In this document: positions 7,802-16,957 of the stretch, piece by piece
How positions within the stretch are numbered: position 1 is the first letter of the stretch
Layout of the letters: the number at the start of each line of letters is the position of its first letter
Assembly (NCBI GenBank): GCA_018053665.1
Contig: JAGPKZ010000011.1
Location: forward strand, 1-38,257
DNA length: 38,257 nt
Reading direction: 5' to 3'
Source of the DNA: Prevotella sp.
GTDB taxonomy: Bacteria > Bacteroidota > Bacteroidia > Bacteroidales > Bacteroidaceae
Notes under the pieces: model-generated
The model's database searches: none
What the model was told of the DNA's origin: nothing
The model's input: the letters and a program-made list of their open reading frames with translations, nothing else
Program-made: the position numbers and the translations under genes

Positions 7802-10800
7802 TTATTTGGATTCATCCATTACAATAGCACCTTCCTGCTTCTTACCGTCCATCATTATCTTCAACGGTTTGTCAAACCTTACGTGCCGCACATAATCAGT
7901 TTCTTCTATTGCCGGCATCGCATCAAGAACATCCTTACGTATAATGCCTCCGTTTTCAGAATTGCAGTCTATTGTAAAATAGCCGACACCAAAAGATGTT
8001 AGATTCTGAAAGAAATGTGTTCCCTGACTAGGATCAACATGATAGTTTTTTAAAGCCAGTTCTACGATTATACGTGCGGCAGATATATGTGGCCATTTCA
8101 CTGGGACTCCTAGATAATGGTCACTTGATCCCCAGCGTCCAGGACCAACAAGCACATAATTTTTACCTTCTGAAAGAAAACGTCGGTTTATTCTTTCTAT
8201 ATCGTCTGCGACATAGTAATTATTCATTGCCGAGAAATTATCATCATATTTTACATAGACAACATCAACGACATCTGTACTTATGCCATGTCCCAATGAA
8301 TTGTGTGAACGTAACAGACAACTATTATCAGATGTTTTCGTAATATCTTCTTCCAACATACCCTTTGCCTCTACAATAGGACGAATCTGCAAAAGATAAA
8401 ACTCACCTGTTTTGTCCTCATTTATATTGCATGCAAATTCTATTTCCACAGGACGACGCATAGCACCCGCACCATACTTCATAGACATCTGTAATATCTC
8501 CGGTAAAGGAAATACATCTTGTTGAAGCACGCCAGCAAAGGATATTATCTTACGTCCACCATCATACAAACCATCATAAATCATTTGATCATAAGGATCA
8601 AAAGTAGAAACTATATAATTCAAAGATTTATCATACTCGGCATCCTTTACTTTAAGTTTCATGATATTAAATCCATCATTAACCTTAAAGTCACTTCCAA
8701 CATCAGACATATCCAAAGCATAGAATTGAGTCTGGGTTTCACGTAAAGCTGTTTCAACTTCACTTGTCTGCATAACTTGGTCTGGGTGATAAGGAGAGAC
8801 TCGCAAAGTCAGTCCACCATCAACAATGTATTTTCCAAGTCCCAAAGCCAAAGAAGCAATACCGTCTTCTGCCGTTTCATTGCCTATAGGATAATAGTTT
8901 ATTGAACGCAACACTCCACTCATGTTAGGATAGAAATGATCTCCATATTGATGACCCACAACCTCCTGCAAGATGACAGCCATTTTCTCTTGGTCAATAA
9001 CATTGCTCGTTGCCATCATATATGCTTTAGAGTCACGATAATACACTGAAGCATATACACTTTTTATTGCGGCGGCAAGCATCTGTAACATAATATACTT
9101 ATCCGTAGTATTAGGTATCATATACGTACTGTATATACCGGCAAAAGGCTGATAATGACTATCCTCCAGCAAACTTGACGACCTCACAGCAATGGGGCTT
9201 TTTGTTGCATCAAAGAAAGTAAAAAAGTCTGCTATCAACGAATCGGGAAGCTGTGCTCTAAGAAAATGCTTTAATATATCCTCATCAGGTGCGTCACTGA
9301 GTGCTATTTTATAAAGATTATTCTGTTCCATGAACTGGTCGAAGATATCCGTACAAAGAACAACCGTCTTTGGTATCTGCACTGATGCTCCGTGATATTG
9401 ATTGAATTCAGGATGCATCTTCACAACATTATCAAGAAAAGCTAAGCCACGCCCTTTCCCACCGAGAGAACCATCACCGATACGTGCGAAATGTGCATAA
9501 CGGTCATATTTCATCCTGTCAAAGACAGCGACGACACCCTGATTTTTCATATGCCGATACTTTACTATGGCGTCAAAAATTATCCTTCTATGAGCATCTA
9601 CATCCTGCAACTTATGCCAAGTGACATTTTTAAGAAACTGCGACACAGGAAATATGGCACGTGCACTAAGCCAACGGCTCATGTGGTTACGGCTGATATG
9701 ATAAAGCATTGAGGCATTTGGTATCTTAAAAATATTATCCTGCAATTCCTTCAAAGAACTTACCCTCATCACTTCTTCGTGAGAGGCAGGGTCACGGAAA
9801 ATGAAATCACCAAAGCCCATATGCTCTTCCATTAGTCGGCGTAAATCCAGGCTCATGGTCTTAGAGTTTTTGTCCACGAAACGGAAATTCTCAGCCTCTG
9901 CTTTTTCACGGTATTCACATTCTGAGCTTTCCATTATAAGTGCCACATACTCGTCACGTTGACGAATAGAACGAAGCAATTTTAATCCAGCTTCAGGATC
10001 TTTATATACAGCAGAGTCACGCAATGGCGATGGTTGTAACACATTTTCTTTAGAAGACATCTCCTTAATCGGAAAACGAGCATCACTAATTACACCTAAA
10101 CAATTATCGGCAAACTTATTATATATATTCATCGCTTCCTCATAAGTGCGTGCAAGCACAACTTTAGGACGGCCACGCATACGAAGCGTTGTTTGATGTC
10201 TGTTAAGCGCCTCGGTTGCAAAGCGCTTACTTTGGGCAAGGATGTAACTATATAGATTTGGTAGTATTGAAGAGTAAAAACGAATACTATCCTCAACAAG
10301 CAGTATCATCTGCACACCACTCTCCTTGATGTCATGTTCAAGGTTCATCTTATCTTCAAGGAGTTTTATTATTGATAGAATAAGATTCGTATTTCCGAGC
10401 CAACAAAACACATAGTCGAAGATACTTAAATCTTCGTTTTGCATTCTTTTTGTAATGCCATGAGAAAAAGGTGTAAGTACAACGCATGGTATATCAGGAA
10501 ATCTGCCTTTTATATCTCTTGCCACAGTAAAAGCATCATTATCTGCATTACCTGGCATACAAATCACCAAATCTATATTCGTTGTATTAAGTACTTTAGC
10601 AGCCTCTTCTGTTGTTGATACCTGAGTAAATGTTGGTGGATATCTCAGTCCAAGTTCCATATACTCATTATATATTTTTTCTTCTACACGTCCGTCATCC
10701 TCCAACATGAATGCGTCATAAGGATTGGCTACTATGAGTACACTGTATATACGTCTCATCATTAGATTGGCGAATGTCACATCTTTCAGATAAAACTTAT

Positions 10801-10828
10801 TGAATTCATGGGGTATTTTACATTCCAT
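7802..10828 (-). CDS. Receiver-ATP-grasp fusion protein of the PEP synthase/PPDK N-domain type
   Basis: A 1008-residue cytoplasmic protein. Residues about 26-160 look like a degenerate receiver fold. Residues about 172-325 hold a second receiver with its key positions present: acidic pair in ILLVEDS (175-181), a phosphoacceptor-like Asp249 in GVISDARFP, Ser in IMESSE (298-303) and Lys320 in FVDKNS. The ATP-grasp domain of PEP synthase/PPDK follows with GGKGRGL (456-462), VRSSSLLEDS (548-557), PFAGIYSTY (561-569) and later LLQIRPI. I see no phosphohistidine swivel domain and no PEP/pyruvate TIM barrel, so it cannot be a complete PEP synthase. Database labels of PEP synthase for such proteins are therefore doubtful; it may transfer phosphate to another partner. 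Confidence 0.85.
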   Translation of the reverse strand: MECKIPHEFNKFYLKDVTFANLMMRRIYSVLIVANPYDAFMLEDDGRVEEKIYNEYMELGLRYPPTFTQVSTTEEAAKVLNTTNIDLVICMPGNADNDAFTVARDIKGRFPDIPCVVLTPFSHGITKRMQNEDLSIFDYVFCWLGNTNLILSIIKLLEDKMNLEHDIKESGVQMILLVEDSIRFYSSILPNLYSYILAQSKRFATEALNRHQTTLRMRGRPKVVLARTYEEAMNIYNKFADNCLGVISDARFPIKEMSSKENVLQPSPLRDSAVYKDPEAGLKLLRSIRQRDEYVALIMESSECEYREKAEAENFRFVDKNSKTMSLDLRRLMEEHMGFGDFIFRDPASHEEVMRVSSLKELQDNIFKIPNASMLYHISRNHMSRWLSARAIFPVSQFLKNVTWHKLQDVDAHRRIIFDAIVKYRHMKNQGVVAVFDRMKYDRYAHFARIGDGSLGGKGRGLAFLDNVVKMHPEFNQYHGASVQIPKTVVLCTDIFDQFMEQNNLYKIALSDAPDEDILKHFLRAQLPDSLIADFFTFFDATKSPIAVRSSSLLEDSHYQPFAGIYSTYMIPNTTDKYIMLQMLAAAIKSVYASVYYRDSKAYMMATSNVIDQEKMAVILQEVVGHQYGDHFYPNMSGVLRSINYYPIGNETAEDGIASLALGLGKYIVDGGLTLRVSPYHPDQVMQTSEVETALRETQTQFYALDMSDVGSDFKVNDGFNIMKLKVKDAEYDKSLNYIVSTFDPYDQMIYDGLYDGGRKIISFAGVLQQDVFPLPEILQMSMKYGAGAMRRPVEIEFACNINEDKTGEFYLLQIRPIVEAKGMLEEDITKTSDNSCLLRSHNSLGHGISTDVVDVVYVKYDDNFSAMNNYYVADDIERINRRFLSEGKNYVLVGPGRWGSSDHYLGVPVKWPHISAARIIVELALKNYHVDPSQGTHFFQNLTSFGVGYFTIDCNSENGGIIRKDVLDAMPAIEETDYVRHVRFDKPLKIMMDGKKQEGAIVMDESK

Positions 10829-10855
10829 GGTTGTTTATAGTTTGCATTATATCTG

Positions 10856-10863
10856 CAAATATA
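10856..10863 (-). promoter_or_regulatory. -7 element of the ATP-grasp fusion gene
   Basis: The minus strand reads TATATTTG, 27 bases upstream of the ATG. The -33 element is not clear. Confidence 0.5.
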
Positions 10864-10907
10864 GCATTAATAATTGATAATACCATAAATAATAATTGTA
10901 TTTTTGT

Positions 10908-10915
10908 TATCTTTG
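10908..10915 (+). promoter_or_regulatory. -7 element of the GSCFA gene
   Basis: TATCTTTG on the plus strand. It implies a leader of about 110 bases before the ATG at 11034. The leader contains a loose hairpin (GCAA/TTGC and AGCAT/ATGCT arms around 10934-10972). No -33 element at proper spacing. Confidence 0.5.
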
Positions 10916-11033
10916 CACACAAGGAATACTGTAGCAATAGCATGTACAAATTCAAGCTATGCTCTCTCTTGCAGTGCCATCCACAGACGGCGAAATACAT
11001 AAGATTATAACGTAACTTACAAAAATCAAGATT

Positions 11034-11840
11034 ATGGAATTTACAACAAAAGTAAACATCACTAAATCAACATGGACTATTCATCCTTGTGAAAGAATGC
11101 TTTTCGTGGGTTCTTGCTTTGCCAATAACATGGGCAAGAGATTTCACGATGAGAAATTCAATACAGATATAAATCCGTATGGCGTAATGTATAATCCGGC
11201 AAGTATTCTGCATACTGTTGAAAAATTTTGCGAAGAGGCTGAAAACAAACCCAGCAAGGCTTTCCTTACCCTAGGAACAAACCATGTTTATATACTCAAT
11301 GAGACAGGCGAAATAGCAGACAACTGCATGAAAAAACCGCAAGAACTGTTTACTGAGAAAGTACTATCTACTGATGAATGCTACAACTATCTGCGCAAGA
11401 CTGTTATGAGATTGATGTCTAAAAATAGAGACATTAAAATCATCGTGACGGTTAGTCCTATCAGATATCGCAAATACGGGTATCACGAGAGCCAACTCAG
11501 TAAGGCAACTTTGTTGCTAGCTGCAGACCGACTGTCAAAAGAGGAACATGTGGATTATTTTCCTGCCTACGAAATAGTTAATGACGAACTGCGTGACTAT
11601 CGCTTCTACAAAGAAGATATGCTGCATCCAAGCGATCAAGCTATTGAATATATATGGGAACGATTTGCTGAAACTTATTTTGGCAATGACACGAATGAAT
11701 TTCTTAATGAATGGAAGCCTATAAAAGAAGCAATGAATCACAAGCCTTTCAATCCCGAAGGAGATGAATATAAAAGATTTATCGCAGAAGCAAAGAAGAA
11801 ATACGATTCATTAGTAAAGAAATGGGGCATTAACAAATAG
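11034..11840 (+). CDS. GSCFA domain protein (SGNH-hydrolase-like)
   Basis: The 268-residue protein carries the motif that names the family, FVGSCFAN, at residues 24-31. Ser27 would be the nucleophile by analogy with GDSL/SGNH hydrolases, and DMLH at 195-198 resembles their Asp-x-x-His. TVSPIRYRKYGYHESQLSKA (139-158) is also typical of GSCFA proteins. There is no signal peptide. Family members are of unproven biochemical function and a hydrolase or esterase role is only inferred. It is monocistronic and divergent from the ATP-grasp fusion gene. Confidence 0.88.
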   Translation: MEFTTKVNITKSTWTIHPCERMLFVGSCFANNMGKRFHDEKFNTDINPYGVMYNPASILHTVEKFCEEAENKPSKAFLTLGTNHVYILNETGEIADNCMKKPQELFTEKVLSTDECYNYLRKTVMRLMSKNRDIKIIVTVSPIRYRKYGYHESQLSKATLLLAADRLSKEEHVDYFPAYEIVNDELRDYRFYKEDMLHPSDQAIEYIWERFAETYFGNDTNEFLNEWKPIKEAMNHKPFNPEGDEYKRFIAEAKKKYDSLVKKWGINK

Positions 11841-12493
11841 TGGCTCAGTTTATAAGTTCGGGCATACTGTGCCCAAATTAAATTGTCAATAAAATCAAGG
11901 TGATTAAAAGATTTATATTTAATAGATCTGGGATAAAAATTACTAAGATTAAAGACCATTTACGGAGAACATCTCCCCTATAAATAAATGAAGAATCCCC
12001 AAAAAACATAAAATAAACCTACATTACATACATTTTTAACTTAAATAATTACCAGTCAACATGTTAACCCATGTATATTAGTATCTTTTCCTACACCTTT
12101 CCTACATGATTCCTACATTATAAGCACGTATTTGCACTTAAAACAGTGGATTTTGCCCCTATCGTAATACAAAAGTTGCTTTTTAGGTTGGACCATTAGG
12201 CAATGTTTTCATCAGTAAAGCAAATCACCATAATGCCTTTCATGGAATTGTGAGTATAGAAATATCATTTCACTTTGTAAATGAAATTTGGGAACCAAAC
12301 TGATTTATAAAACATTCCGACATGTCAACCATTTCCGTAAGGGATTTCAAAAACGATAATGATAATCAGTATCAACTTAAAAAAATGTATCGTGATTCAG
12401 TAAGTATAACCACAAATATTTATAATCAAATCCTATTATGGTCAAAATGTATGAAGTGCAACAAATATAAAATCACCTTTTTCGGTGCGTCTT

Positions 12494-12516
12494 TGAGTAA
12501 TAAGGCCCTTATCACT
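12494..12516. repeat. Palindrome copy 2 (imperfect)
   Basis: Arms GAGTAATAAG and CTTATCACTC with spacer GCC and one mismatch. It lies 22 bases before copy 3 and is a diverged version of the same 23-base palindrome. Confidence 0.6.
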
Positions 12517-12538
12517 CTGCAAAGCATGTAGGATAACC

Positions 12539-12561
12539 GAGTGATTAGGGCCTAATCACTC
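12539..12561. repeat. Palindrome copy 3 (perfect)
   Basis: Arms GAGTGATTAG and CTAATCACTC around GGC. It differs in one base from the core of the copy at the end of murQ (2318-2340), 10 kb away. It has no flanking T-run. Confidence 0.8.
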
Positions 12562-12773
12562 CCTAAAATGTATAACAACGGACTCTCCTACATTAGCTAA
12601 CATATTGTATAACAATACGTTTCGCAAAATCATGTAGGAAACGGCATTAAAAAATCAAAAATAAAAAAAATATTTTTGATTGTCATAATTCTATTGGGTT
12701 CATAGTTTGACTGAAGGGAAGGACTATATTAGAGAGAATAGTGTGATGAATTTTGATAAAGAGTTATATAGAA

Positions 12774-12834
12774 TTTATAAAAAAAAGTCTGCATTGTTAT
12801 CAAGATGATACAATGCAGACTTTTATTATTTAAT
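12774..12834 (-). terminator. Intrinsic terminator of the YfhO gene
   Basis: A long hairpin with arms AAAAGTCTGCATTGT and ACAATGCAGACTTTT, with further pairing around a bulged T. It is followed on the minus strand by a run of T residues. It lies just past the stop codon at 12843. Confidence 0.85.
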
Positions 12835-12842
12835 ATAGAAAA

Positions 12843-15335
12843 CTAGAGCGTTTTCTTTTCTTTCTTACGTTCTATATATACCGTAAGCAAAACTACAAGC
12901 AGAAGTATTATATAAGAAACATAAGCTATCGTCTCAGTCTGGTCAACACTCTTCGGATAGAAAGTAAGCACAACCTTATGACTTCCTGGTGCAACATTCA
13001 ATGCGCGGAGCACGTAGTTGGCACGACCTAATTCAACAGATTTACCATCAATAGTCGCAGTCCATTCAGGATAGTATATTTCTGAGAAGACCACTACTCC
13101 ACCCGTTGCACTCTTCACATCGTAACACAACTTGTTTGGCTCGTATGAAGTAATCTTAACCAAAGACGTACTGTCTTGGGGTTTAGACTGTCCCAGTTGT
13201 TTCTTAAATTTAGAATCAGCAACAGCCTCATGACGAAGATTTATCTCCCCAAGTTTATCTATTTCCTGATTAGCATTGTCTACATAATCTATTTTGTCAA
13301 CAAACCAAGCATTGCCATATACATAAGGATTCTGTATTCCTACCGTCTGATTACCCTGCAAAGGAACAATAAAGTATTTTGCATTGAGCATATTCAGTAT
13401 TGGGAAGATGCTGTCACCGCTAACCTTTGTCATATCACCCCCTGCGGTTGATATAGCAGGCATTAGTTTCTGCATTTCAGGACTAATGTAAGCCTCTATA
13501 AGTTCTTGATAGCGACGCAGTTTTGCAGCATGGTAGCCACCGATACTCTTATGATAATAACTTGTTTCGTTCTCATTAAATGTATTGGTAGACAAATTCA
13601 GCACACGGTAATCCAAACTCTTATCCTGAAGAATCTGTTTATCTGTTGCTGTCATTGGCTGTGCTTGTTCACGAACACTCTGTTCTACAAACATGTCATC
13701 GTTAAGATAGCGCTTGTTTACCTGCCACATATCAATAAGGCAAAGCAATGTTATTGCACCTATCATATAATGGGCCTTTAGCTTTCCTGACTTGAAAAGC
13801 AACAAGAAGAATGAACCTATAACTATAATCCAGAATGAACGCCAACAGTCTGACGTAAATATATATTCACGAATATTACGTAGATTATCCTCCAACGGAC
13901 CTAGATACTGAGCAGGAATACTCTTAAAGGCTTGCATTTCTGATGAAGAAATGAAATCCGAGAAGAAAGCATTTGGCATAATTGCAAAAAGTAATGCAAC
14001 ACCAGCAGTAAGTCCGAAACTAATATATACAAACTTTATCTTGCGTTTTAGAATATCTGGTTCATCAACTATCTTCTTTAATGCTAGCATAGCAAGCAGC
14101 GGTATCGTGAATTCAGCAATAACAAGTATCGACGCCACCGTTCGGAACTTGCTATACATAGGCACATAGTCTATGAAGAAGTTTGTAAAAGGCATTAAGT
14201 TTCGTCCCCATGACAATAGAATACTCAGTACCGTAGCACCAAGCAAAGCCCATTTCATCGGCCCCTTAACAATAAACAATCCCAGTATAAACAACATCAG
14301 CACAAACGCACCTACATATACAGGTCCACTTGTTCCAGGCTGTTCGCCCCAATACTGCCCCATTTGCTGATATACCTGCATGAAATTAGCATCAGCCTTT
14401 TCCATAGCCTTAGCATTTGCTGCCAAAGGAACAGAAGCACCACCTTTAGTGTTTGGAACAAGCAATGTCCAAGTTTCGTCAATACCGTAGCTCCATTGTG
14501 TTATATAGTCACGATCAAGTCCACTATTGGTTTGGTTGGCTGTATTCTTCTTTACCAGTTCACTTTTACCTCTCATACTTTCCTGAGAGTATTGCCAAGT
14601 ATGGTAAAGATTGGATACGTTAAGCATTATTCCGATAATGGCACCGGCAGCACATGCCAACGTTGCCTTTCCAAAATGCTTTAAATCCTTTTGCTTTACT
14701 GCCTCTACAAGATATGCAATAATCATGAAAAATATCACGAAGAGGAAGTAATATGTCATCTGCACATGATTTGCAGCAACTTCAAACGCAGAGAAAATTG
14801 CGGTAACAATAAAGCCCCAAAGATATTTCTTTCGATACGATAGTACAACTCCGGCTATCATAGGCGGAAGATAAGCAAGAGCCATCACCTTCCATATATG
14901 TCCAGCAGCTATAATGATAAAGAAATAGGACGAGAAAGCCCATATAACAGAACCTAAAGCAGCAAGCGACTGTCTAAAATTAAAAGCACGCAACAGGATA
15001 TAAAATCCCAAAAGATATGCAAAAACATACCATACGTTCTCAGGCAACCACAAATGATATACCTTAATTACCTGCTGCAACAAGTTTGTACTTTTGTAAA
15101 CTGGCGCAGTCTGATAAGTTGGCATTCCACTGAATGTAGCATTAGACCATCGTGTGATTTTACCAGTGCGATCATGGTATTCGCTTTGTTCCTGACCTGC
15201 ACCACGCCCAGCTGAAGCATCATGGCGATACAAAATTCGTCCTTCCGTATCAGCAGGAAAGAAATAGGCAAAAGAGATAATTGCAAAAACTACCACAACC
15301 AAGAGGTCTGGCAGATATTTCTTTAAAGTTTCCAT
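12843..15335 (-). CDS. YfhO-family polytopic membrane protein
   Basis: An 830-residue inner-membrane protein of the YfhO family. It has a first membrane segment right after METLKKYLP, a large loop with FSGMPTYQ, about a dozen further hydrophobic helices, a periplasmic C-terminal region of about 250 residues with a beta-rich domain (YYPEWTATIDG), and a last membrane helix before the basic tail IERKKEKKTL. The YfhO fold resembles GT-C glycosyltransferases and some members act in lipid-linked or teichoic-acid sugar transfer; its job here is unknown. A longer frame from 15419 exists, but the promoter at 15375-15404 lies inside that extension, so the ATG at 15335 is preferred. Confidence 0.88.
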   Translation of the reverse strand: METLKKYLPDLLVVVVFAIISFAYFFPADTEGRILYRHDASAGRGAGQEQSEYHDRTGKITRWSNATFSGMPTYQTAPVYKSTNLLQQVIKVYHLWLPENVWYVFAYLLGFYILLRAFNFRQSLAALGSVIWAFSSYFFIIIAAGHIWKVMALAYLPPMIAGVVLSYRKKYLWGFIVTAIFSAFEVAANHVQMTYYFLFVIFFMIIAYLVEAVKQKDLKHFGKATLACAAGAIIGIMLNVSNLYHTWQYSQESMRGKSELVKKNTANQTNSGLDRDYITQWSYGIDETWTLLVPNTKGGASVPLAANAKAMEKADANFMQVYQQMGQYWGEQPGTSGPVYVGAFVLMLFILGLFIVKGPMKWALLGATVLSILLSWGRNLMPFTNFFIDYVPMYSKFRTVASILVIAEFTIPLLAMLALKKIVDEPDILKRKIKFVYISFGLTAGVALLFAIMPNAFFSDFISSSEMQAFKSIPAQYLGPLEDNLRNIREYIFTSDCWRSFWIIVIGSFFLLLFKSGKLKAHYMIGAITLLCLIDMWQVNKRYLNDDMFVEQSVREQAQPMTATDKQILQDKSLDYRVLNLSTNTFNENETSYYHKSIGGYHAAKLRRYQELIEAYISPEMQKLMPAISTAGGDMTKVSGDSIFPILNMLNAKYFIVPLQGNQTVGIQNPYVYGNAWFVDKIDYVDNANQEIDKLGEINLRHEAVADSKFKKQLGQSKPQDSTSLVKITSYEPNKLCYDVKSATGGVVVFSEIYYPEWTATIDGKSVELGRANYVLRALNVAPGSHKVVLTFYPKSVDQTETIAYVSYIILLLVVLLTVYIERKKEKKTL

Positions 15336-15374
15336 TATATTTGTATAAACGTTTATATTTTTGATATCTGTGTG

Positions 15375-15404
15375 CAAAGATAGCGCAAATATTGAAGAGA
15401 ACAA
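15375..15404 (-). promoter_or_regulatory. Promoter of the YfhO gene
   Basis: TTG (15402-15404), 19 bases, then TATCTTTG (15375-15382) on the minus strand. It lies about 40 bases upstream of the chosen start and decides against the longer open frame. Confidence 0.7.
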
Positions 15405-15465
15405 AATGAATTTGTTCATTTTTTATCTCGATACTCAGCCTATTTTCAACGCTGTTTAAATATAA

Positions 15466-15512
15466 ATAAAAAAACATACGGGACACAGACTTAGTCAGTG
15501 TGCCCCGTATGT
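15466..15512 (-). terminator. Intrinsic terminator of asnB-amtB
   Basis: Arms ACATACGGG.ACAC (15474-15486) and GTGTGCCCCGTATGT (15498-15512) form a long stem with a small bulge. A T-rich tract follows on the minus strand. It sits 22 bases past the amtB stop. Confidence 0.85.
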
Positions 15513-15533
15513 ACGAAAAACAAGAATTACACT

Positions 15534-16952
15534 CTATTGGCGATTCTCATTCTTTGTTTTTATGTGTTCTTCATATTCTGCTAATTCACGCTCTCCTACA
15601 TGTGCCAGTCCATAATGTTCATCATGCTGACTAAGGTCGAGACCAATCTCCTCACTTTGAGAACTTACTCGCATAGGAATCATCTTGTCAATAAGCCAAT
15701 ATCCAAAATAGCTCATGCCAAAAGTGTAAACAAATACGATTACAACTGCCAATATGTGGTAGAGGAATACAATAAAACCAGCCCATGTTCCAGAAATCAA
15801 ACCACCTTGGATAAATATACCTGTTAAAACAGTACCGAAAATACCGCCTGTTCCATGAGTTGGGAATACATCTAAGGCATCATCTATTCTAGAATGACTA
15901 CGCCAATAAACTGCAATATTACATATAATTGTTATCACAAAAGAGATGAATATACTCTGTCCTACTGTTACATAACCGGCAGAAGGAGTGATTGCGACAA
16001 GACCAACTACACATCCTACGGCAGCACCCATAGCAGAAGGTTTACGTCCACGAAGACAATCAAAGAAAATCCATGTCATCATCGCAGTTGCACTGGCTGT
16101 ATTTGTATTTAAGAAAGCCTTTACTGCTGTACCGTCTGCATGAAGAGAACTTCCTGCATTGAAACCAAACCATCCGAGCCAAAGCAATGCTGCACCAAGT
16201 AATACAAAAGGAATATTTGCTGGTTCTGCATCTATAGTTGACTTTTTTCTGCGTCCTAAGAATATAGCGCCAGCCAAAGCCGCCACACCAGAAGATGCAT
16301 GAACAACAATACCACCTGCGAAATCGACAACTCCCCATTTCAGAAATAGACCGTCAGGGTGCCATGTCATGTGCGCCAGCGGACAATAAATCATAACGAA
16401 GAAAAATATCATGAAGAACATATAGCCAGAAAATCTAACACGTTCTGCAAAAGATCCTGTAATCAAAGAAGGTGTTATAATAGCGAATTTCATTTGGAAC
16501 AAAGCAAACAAAGCAAGAGGAATTGTAGCACCACCAAGTACTTTACCCGTAGCTGTCATATAGACTCCTGCTCCGACATTTTTAAACATCAAGAACGTCA
16601 GTGGATTACCTATAATACCTCCAATATCATCACCAAAAGCAAGGCTGAATCCAAAAACCACCCAGAGAATACTAATAAGTCCCATAGCTATGAAACTTTG
16701 AAGCATTGTTGATATAACGTTTTTGGCTCCAACCATTCCGCCATAGAAGAATGACAATCCTGGAGTCATCATCAGCACGAAGATTGTTGAAGTGATTAGC
16801 CATGCGACATCTGCGGCATTAATCTTCGTGAAATCACATTTAAACGAGGGTTCACCTACAAAAAGCCCAGAAATGGCTATAATAACCATTGAGAGCATAA
16901 GTATTATCCATCTCTTTTTCATTACTTTTTTTGTGTCGTTTACCATTATCAT
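15534..16952 (-). CDS. amtB: Ammonium transporter
   Basis: A roughly 470-residue Amt/MEP/Rh channel with an N-terminal signal-like helix and 11 further membrane helices. TPGLSFFYGGMVGAKN is a family signature after the first core helix. The twin pore histidines are recognisable in DFAGGIVVHASSG and DVFPTHGTGGIFG. The gene starts a few bases after the asnB stop, so the two are co-transcribed. The longest frame begins with TTG at 16961; ATG at 16952 or 16946 is more plausible, and ATG at 16922 (MKKRW, preceded by an A-rich stretch) is also possible. No glnK (PII) gene is adjacent, although amtB is usually paired with it. Confidence 0.95.
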   Translation of the reverse strand: MIMVNDTKKVMKKRWIILMLSMVIIAISGLFVGEPSFKCDFTKINAADVAWLITSTIFVLMMTPGLSFFYGGMVGAKNVISTMLQSFIAMGLISILWVVFGFSLAFGDDIGGIIGNPLTFLMFKNVGAGVYMTATGKVLGGATIPLALFALFQMKFAIITPSLITGSFAERVRFSGYMFFMIFFFVMIYCPLAHMTWHPDGLFLKWGVVDFAGGIVVHASSGVAALAGAIFLGRRKKSTIDAEPANIPFVLLGAALLWLGWFGFNAGSSLHADGTAVKAFLNTNTASATAMMTWIFFDCLRGRKPSAMGAAVGCVVGLVAITPSAGYVTVGQSIFISFVITIICNIAVYWRSHSRIDDALDVFPTHGTGGIFGTVLTGIFIQGGLISGTWAGFIVFLYHILAVVIVFVYTFGMSYFGYWLIDKMIPMRVSSQSEEIGLDLSQHDEHYGLAHVGERELAEYEEHIKTKNENRQ

Positions 16953-16957
16953 AATAA

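Larger units (their letters stand above)
12099..12640. repeat. Segment bounded by 13-bp inverted repeats
   Basis: TTCCTACATGATT at 12099-12111 is the exact reverse complement of AATCATGTAGGAA at 12628-12640. No target-site duplication is visible outside the arms and no transposase is inside, so a MITE-like element is only a possibility. Confidence 0.35.
11841..12842. other. Gene-free kilobase with palindromic repeats
   Basis: No frame here resembles a known protein; the longest candidate (69 codons at 12322-12531) is unconvincing. What can be seen: a 13-bp inverted repeat pair (12099-12111 and 12628-12640) about 540 bases apart, further CCTACAT/ATGTAGG words at 12112, 12526 and 12586, and two related 23-bp palindromes at 12494-12516 and 12539-12561. 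The YfhO terminator lies at its right end. It could be the remnant of a small mobile element. Confidence 0.6.

Noticed and set aside
12322..12531. A 69-codon plus-strand frame in the gene-free kilobase
   Set aside because: No recognisable domain, no promoter or plausible initiation region, and its end runs through palindrome copy 2; probably chance.
15336..15419. A longer N-terminus for the YfhO protein
   Set aside because: The extension lies upstream of the predicted transcription start (promoter 15375-15404), and the hydrophobic first helix follows directly after the ATG at 15335.
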